Of a stretch of 59,132 bases of DNA, positions 59,125 to 59,132 are shown in pieces. The translations under genes and the position numbers were made by a program. The DNA comes from an uncultured Clostridium sp. (GTDB lineage Bacteria > Bacillota > Clostridia > Lachnospirales > Lachnospiraceae): contig NZ_URHZ01000029.1 in assembly GCF_900547735.1 (NCBI RefSeq), forward strand, positions 1 to 59,132, written 5' to 3'. The stretch's first letter is position 1, and each line of letters starts with the position of its first letter. The notes under the pieces are model-generated. The model did not search any database and was not told where the DNA came from. It saw nothing but the letters and a program-made list of their open reading frames with translations.

Positions 59125-59132
59125 ATGAGTCT
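59125..59132 (+). CDS. Possible start of a gene cut by the window edge
   Basis: ATG AGT CT with GGGAGG (59114-59119) upstream. Only two codons are visible, so nothing can be said about the product. Confidence 0.25.

Overview
The window looks like a chromosome segment of a gut-type Clostridia bacterium, most likely Lachnospiraceae (former Clostridium cluster XIVa). The reasons are a moderate G+C content, strong GGAGG ribosome sites, the gene order tmcAL / pta-ackA-yceD-rpmF, a PurH function split into two proteins, the polA-coaE-MBL-ACT-PFL gene string, and very large PAS-rich hybrid kinases with the Ser-His-Asp-Ile-Arg-Thr-Pro H-box. I make no species call.

Region 1 (1-5.3 kb) starts with a Na+/H+ antiporter gene broken by an apparent out-of-frame internal deletion. 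Next come stand-alone IMP cyclohydrolase and AICAR transformylase (last two steps of IMP synthesis) and a tRNA-Leu(CAA). A perfect sigma-A promoter then reads into a 36-residue leader peptide with ten aromatic residues in a 15-residue stretch, followed by a rho-independent attenuator and a DRE-TIM (HMGL-like) aldolase gene of unknown substrate. I regard this leader/aldolase unit as the best candidate for an undescribed system in the window.

Region 2 (5.4-19.6 kb) is core housekeeping: a zf-HC2 membrane protein, polA, coaE, a WalJ-like MBL hydrolase, an ACT/PFL pair, a methyltransferase, then tmcAL divergent from pta, ackA, yceD and rpmF. It is interrupted at 13.1-13.4 kb by a dense array of seven hairpins framed by two copies of the same hairpin. 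Next to it lie a small orphan gene and an AraC-type regulator stopped by an in-frame amber codon.

Region 3 (19.7-26.5 kb) holds a Cache-type membrane hybrid kinase whose stop codon overlaps the start of a peptide-type solute-binding lipoprotein, followed by an MBOAT acyltransferase and an SGNH esterase-like protein that together suggest O-acylation of a surface polymer.

Region 4 (26.5-57.5 kb) is a signalling island of 31 kb: four more hybrid kinases, three GGDEF/EAL proteins for cyclic di-GMP turnover, a sugar-type solute-binding lipoprotein fused by ATGA overlap to a membrane hybrid kinase, two paralogous regulators that each carry two GntR winged helices, and an Lhr-type helicase. Several signalling genes share a near-identical promoter (TTGATA/TTGCTA, 17 bp, TATACT) and a downstream conserved motif. 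The part from the first GntR gene to the helicase is bracketed by an inverted pair of a 41-bp repeat. No hybrid kinase carries a recognisable DNA-binding output or HPt domain, so the phosphate destination lies elsewhere.

Region 5 (57.5-59.1 kb) holds a gltS-type glutamate/Na+ symporter on the minus strand and, at the very edge, a possible gene start. No transposase, integrase, phage gene or CRISPR array was seen.
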